This document shows positions 59,250-64,000 of a stretch of 64,000 nucleotides of DNA, in pieces (the first letter of the stretch is position 1; the number at the start of each line of letters is the position of its first letter). Location: the NCBI GenBank assembly GCA_002914845.1, contig JXTC01000018.1, forward strand, positions 256,454 through 320,453, in the 5' to 3' direction. The translations under genes were made by a program, and so were the position numbers. The notes under the pieces were generated by a model. That model searched no databases, was not told where the DNA came from, and was given only the letters and a program-made list of their open reading frames with translations. The stretch comes from Trema orientale (taxonomy: Eukaryota > Streptophyta > Magnoliopsida > Rosales > Cannabaceae).

Positions 59250-60230
59250 AGAGCTATGGCTATCAGTAGTTTAGCATCTCTTCAAGTTCCACTACATAAG
59301 AAGAGCAACTTTGATAATTGAACTATCAAAATAAAGGTACTCCTTGGAGCACATGATATTTGGGAAGTAGTGATGAAAGACTACGAAGAGCCAAGAGATG
59401 AGGCAACACTATCCTCAACACAAAAGGATAGTTTAAAAGATTTAAGAAAGAGAGACAAAAAATCTCTCTTCCTCATCTACCAAGCCTTCGATGATGACGA
59501 GATTGAGAAAATCTCAAGTGCAACATCTACAAATGAAGCATGAGAGAAACTTCAAATTTCATACAAGGAAGAAGAAAAAGTTAAAAAGGTTTGCCTTCAA
59601 ACTCTAAGAAGAGAGTTTGATTCACCACACATGATAGAGACATAGTTAATTTTTGATTATTTTTCTAGAGTTTTAACTATTTCCAATCAAATGAAAAGAA
59701 ATGGTGAGAAACTAGAAAATGTTACGATCATGTAAAAGATTTTTCGATCGTTAGATCTAAAATTCGAGAATATTGTTACTGTCATTGAAGAAACTAAAGA
59801 TTTAGGAGCCATGACGATAGAATAACTCTTTGGTTCCTTGCAAGGCTATGAAGAAAAAAAAAAGAAGGCACAAAATTTCAATGAGCAGCTCCTCAAGCCT
59901 CAACTCTAAGAGAAAGAAGAATACTTCAGCAATGGAAGAGGACGTGGAAGAGGTCGTGGCCAAGGAAGAGGTCACGGACGTAGAATATGAGGAAAAAGAA
60001 GCTTCAACAATAATTATAAAAATGAAGATAGAAGAGAAAGCTCAACAAGAGGTTGTGAAAGAGGTAGCCCACGACATTAGCATGACAAGTCCCAAATCAA
60101 GTGTCACAACTATCAAAGATATAGTCATTACGCTTCCAAACATAGAGCTCCAAAGAAGGTGTAAGAGAGAGCTAACTGTGCTGAAGATAAAAGACAAGAG
60201 GAAGACATCTTGTTGTTAGCGTGGGAGGAG
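59250..60230 (+). pseudogene. Copia-4 gag
   Basis: Tnt1-type gag phrases (KATLSS-like opening, KDKKSLFLIYQAFDDD-like block near 59450, ETKDLGAMTIE near 59790) followed by a basic, Glu-rich stretch and a decayed zinc-knuckle region near 60090-60140. Broken. Confidence 0.8.
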
Positions 60231-61800
60231 ACCAATGGGTGCCAAAAAAATATATGGTACAAGCAATCATATGTGTGGAAGAAGAGACATGTTCGTAGAG
60301 CTTGATGAGTCGGTGATTGGGAATATTTCATTTAGAGATGATTCCAAGGCAGTAGTAAAGGTCAAAAGTAAAATTCTCATATGCTTAAGAAATAGAGAAC
60401 ATTAGTTTATTCCAAACATTTATTATGTGCCTAACATGAAGAGTAATATATTTAGTCTTATACAACTCTTAGAGACAGGTTATGATATTCACATGAAAGA
60501 AAATAGTCTTTCTTTAAGAGACAATAAAAAGAAGTTAATCACCAAAGTACCAATGACAAGAAATAAAATGTTCTTATTATATATTCAAAATAACGTGGCA
60601 AATATCTAAAGGCTTGCTATAAAGATTCATCATGGCTTTGGCACCTAAGGTTTGGACATCTCAATTTTAGCGGCCTAGAATTATTAGTAAAGAATGAGAT
60701 GGTTCGACATCTACCTTTCATCAGTCAACCAGACCATTTATGTGAAGGATGCTTATCGAGAAAGTAATTCAAAAGAAGTTTTCAAAGAAAAATAAGTTCC
60801 TGAGCCCATAAACACTTGAGCTCATACATACCGATGTGTGTGGCCCAATAAGACTAAGTTCCCCCAGTAAAAGCAACTAGTTTTTCTTCTTTATCGATAA
60901 CTTTTCAAGAAAGACCTAGGTGTATTGTTTGAAGGAGAAATCAGAGGTGTTCGAAAAATTCAAGAAGTTTAAGGCACTTGTTGAAAAGGAAGATGGTCGA
61001 AGTATTAAGGCAATAAGATCTGATAGAGGAGGAGAATTCAGATCCAACGAGTTTTAGAAGTATTATAAAGACAATAGCATCTGTCGTCTTTTAACAGTAC
61101 TAAGATCTCCCTAATAGAATGGTGTCATAGAAAAGAAGAATATAATAATCCTAGACATGGCCAAAAGCATGCTCAAGAGCAAAGAAATACCAAAAAGTTT
61201 TGGGCTGAAGCTGTAGCGTATCTAGTTTACCTGTCAAATCGATCTCCAACAAGAAGCATATGGAGAAAAACACCACAAAAAGCTTGAAGCAGAAGAAAGC
61301 TCGAGATCTCTCACCTTAGAGTGTTTAGAAGTATAGCTTATGCTCACAAGCCCGATAAAAAGAGAAACAAGCTCGACGATAAAAGTGAGAAGTTTATGTT
61401 TATCAGCTATGACTCTAACTCAAAAGGCTACAAGCTCTATAATATAAGCAATGGCAAGACCATCATTAGTTGCGATGTGGATTTTGATGAAGAAAGTACT
61501 TAGGAATGGCACACACAAGAGGGAAATTATGACTTCCTACCATACATTGAAGAAAAAAGCGAGCAACAAAGAATGGAGTAAGTAAGAGAAGAACCGTAAG
61601 AGCCTGTTACCCCACCTACTTCACCAATGGCAAGCATTCATCAAGAAACAACATCAGGATCATCTTTAAGCAGCAGTTTAAGTGAAAGGGCACCAAGATT
61701 AAGGAGCTTACAAGAGATATATAAGGTGACTGAGAATCGAAATGACTTGACTCTCTTTTGCCACTTTGCTGATTGTGAACCAATAAACTCTGATGAAGCT
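60231..61800 (+). pseudogene. Copia-4 protease and integrase
   Basis: Protease-like TSNHMCG sequence near 60260; NIFSLIQLLETGYDIHMKEN at 60430-60500; integrase zinc and core regions about 60640-61200; and FISYDSNSKGYKLYN at 61400-61445, the counterpart of the Copia-1 block at 15640. Broken. Confidence 0.82.
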
Positions 61801-63028
61801 GTACAAAAGTAAGAAGTAGCGAGATGGATGAAGAAATAAAGGCAATCCTAAAGAATGATACATAAGAGCTTGTTACACTTCCAAAGGAGCACAAAGCAAT
61901 CGGAGTGAAATGGGTTTACAAGGCTAAGAAGAATGCTAAAAAAGAAGTTGAGAGATATAAGCCAAGACTAGTCGCCAAAGGATATATTCAAAGACCTGAC
62001 ATTGTCTATGATGAGGTATTTGCTCTTGTCACTCTTCTAGAAATAGTACGATTGATCATCTCATTGGCTGCTCAAAATAAATGGAAAATTCATCAAATCG
62101 ACGTCAAATCTGCTTTATTAAATGGAGTCCTTGAAGAGGAAGTCTATATAGAGCAACCATCTGGGTATGAGATTAAAAGACAAGAAGATAAGGTTCAAAA
62201 GTTAAGGAAAGTCCTTTATGGGTTAAAGCAAGCATCGAGAGCGTAGAATAGCTACATCGACAAGTACTTCCAAGATAACAACTTTATTAGATGTCCTTAT
62301 GAGCATGCCATCAAAGTAAAAGATAGAGATATCTTGAGCGTGTGTCTCTATTTCGATAATTTGATCTTCACAGGGAGTAATCCATCTATGTTCGAAGAGT
62401 TTAAGAAAGCAATGACAAGAGTTTGAGATGATTGACATCAAACTCATGTGTTACCATCTTAGTGTAGAAGTGAATCAAGAAAAAGATAGAATTTTCATTT
62501 CATAAGAAGATTACGCCAAGGAGATCATCAAGAAGTTTAAGATGAATAATTGCAAGGCTGTCAATACATCGATCGAATGTGGAGTCAAGTTATCAAAGCA
62601 TGATGAAGGAGAAAAAGTGGATCTAACACTCTACAAGTGCTTAGTTGGAAGTTTGCGCTACCTGACTTGCACAAGACCTGACATTCTCTATTCCATGGAC
62701 TTGGTTAGTCGTTACATGAAAACTCCAACAACTACTCACTTGAAGGTTACCAAGAGAATCTTTCGATAAATTAAAGGTACAATTAACTCTGGCTTACGAT
62801 ATTCATCATCTAACAACTATAATCTTATGGGTTATAGCGACAGTGATTGGAGTAGAGATTTAAATGATCGAAAGGATACAAGTGGCTTTACATTCTTCAT
62901 AGGAGGCACTGCTTTCACATGGATGTCTAAGAAGCAACCAATCGTCATACTCTCAAGCTGTGAAGTAGAGTATGTTGCAACTACATGATATGTCTGTCAT
63001 GCAATTTGGCCAATAAACTTGTTGAAGG
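61801..63028 (+). pseudogene. Copia-4 reverse transcriptase and RNase H, 3' interrupted
   Basis: Reverse transcriptase at 61905-62480 includes MKWVYKAKKNAKKEVERYK, LLNGVLEEEVYIEQPSGYE and LYGLKQASRA. RNase H begins near 62640 (SLRYLTCTRPDILYSMDLVS) and runs into the LTR at 63029. Broken. Confidence 0.88.
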
Positions 63029-64000
63029 TGTTAGAATAATATCCTATAAAGCAGTTTATTATTTTGACATTATAAACAATATTTATCGATTTATTTATTA
63101 TCTATTTGTTGTTAATAAATTCTATGTTATGAATTTCTTTTCATTTATGTCCTATTGATATACATGTGATGTATATGTTTATCTTATGTATACATCTAAA
63201 GATTTCGAGACATATAATGAGTAATAAAGAATTATTCGTATGATGAGTTCATATGTCGGAGACATTATATTCTTTATTTTATTATATCTAAATTAAATTG
63301 TTCACATTTTGCATATTGAAGATGGAATACTTTACTATGCTATAGAATGTAGTGTTGTCTATTTGATTAATGAAGTCTCCAATTATCGAAGTGATTCTTC
63401 GAATAGAAATATTAGTGTGTTATAAGAAAGTTATAACAGCATCGAATAGGACCGAGTAAATTAGAATTTAAGGTTAAGTGCCGTAACTCAAATTTCTAAT
63501 TTCACTAATCTAGCACTATTATAGAAAATGTTAATCTTAGTGATTAACGAACTTACTTTCATGTGTTTTGCCTTTTTGAGTTACTAAAGGACTAGTTTCG
63601 AAATATGGTTCGAACTCCGGTATTTCGAAAGATGAGGTATATGAAATGTGTAGAATGCTTTTCATGATAGATGCCATGCATATAATGTCTGATGGAGATC
63701 ATACGTCTACTTTCCGTACTTATGTTAGGCGTAAATATAGAAAGTAGATATTTAGCTATTTAATTATTTTATTAGGGTGTTATCTAAATTTTGAGTAACT
63801 AGCTTATTATTTTTCTTTTATGTTTGTTTCTAGAATATGGTAGTTTCCTAGTTTTGTCTAAGAGCTTCTCTATAAATAAGCTCTTCTATGTTCATTATTT
63901 TTCAGACTTGATTAATGATATACAACTATTCAGAAATTCTCTCTCTAGTATTCTCCTTCTCTCTCTAAAGTTCTTCCTATTCTTCTCTAAATTCTTCTTA
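63029..64000 (+). mobile_element. LTR inserted in Copia-4 RNase H, running off the window
   Basis: RNase H similarity stops at 63028 and TGTTAGAATAATATCC starts a gene-free block. A TATA element (TCTATAAATAAGC) lies near 63868-63880, followed by a CT-rich leader-like stretch up to the edge, as in the R/U5 part of many copia LTRs. The adjacent GAAGG (63024-63028) would be the left target duplicate. The right end is outside the window, so it may be a solo LTR or a complete element. Confidence 0.65.

Larger units (their letters stand above)
58870..63028 (+). mobile_element. Copia-4: Ty1/copia element of the Copia-1 family, 5' LTR not visible
   Basis: Leader and coding sequence resemble Copia-1 throughout (for example 59385-59480 against 6660-6760). 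No copy of the Copia-1 LTR is found upstream, so the left end is truncated or lost. At 63028 the RNase H region is interrupted by another LTR. Domain order is gag, zinc knuckle region, protease, integrase, reverse transcriptase, RNase H. Broken by many changes. Confidence 0.88.

Overview
This is an AT-rich window of nuclear DNA from a flowering plant, most likely a eudicot. The evidence is plant-specific gene families (EXORDIUM/PHI-1, an F-box relic), short GT-AG introns, and dense Ty1/copia, CACTA, Mutator-like, hAT-like and SINE insertions. Nothing bacterial, organellar or CRISPR-like is present. There are three assembly blemishes: a 396-base N run (4117-4512) and single Ns at 3503 and 48031.

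Host genes are few. (1) Bases 1-872, minus strand: an EXORDIUM-like (phosphate-induced protein 1) secreted protein gene whose 3' end runs off the window. (2) Gene A, 32110-32834 plus, and (3) gene B, 53150-54026 minus: two diverged copies of a two-exon gene for a small secreted proline-rich protein that I cannot assign to a named family. They share intron position and phase, signal-peptide end, a block just after the leader and a terminal Lys-Thr-Met-Trp. They face each other tail to tail about 20 kb apart and are the most interesting content. (4) A short F-box fragment at 48032-48115 minus.

The rest is largely transposon fossils. Copia-1 (5805-17885, plus) is old and contains two later insertions, each with its own target duplication: a 5.2-kb CACTA element (7243-12473) and a solo LTR (13626-15320). 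Copia-2 (24336-29395, minus) sits inside what looks like an older tRNA-type SINE. Copia-3 (40072-44806, plus) is an Ale/Retrofit-like element with short LTRs. Copia-5 (50784 to about 53040, plus) is an LTR plus gag remnant of SIRE type, ending about 110 bp from gene B. Copia-4 (about 58870-63028, plus) belongs to the same family as Copia-1, lacks a visible 5' LTR, and is interrupted by another LTR that runs off the window. A 2.28-kb solo LTR (33498-35778) lies downstream of gene A. All the coding retroelements are broken.

Smaller elements include a 702-bp foldback element in a TA microsatellite, a 1.25-kb Mutator-like non-autonomous element with a 12-bp duplication, a complete SINE with an 18-bp duplication, two other foldbacks, and several degenerate tandem arrays. 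Between these lies AT-rich DNA in which I see no genes.
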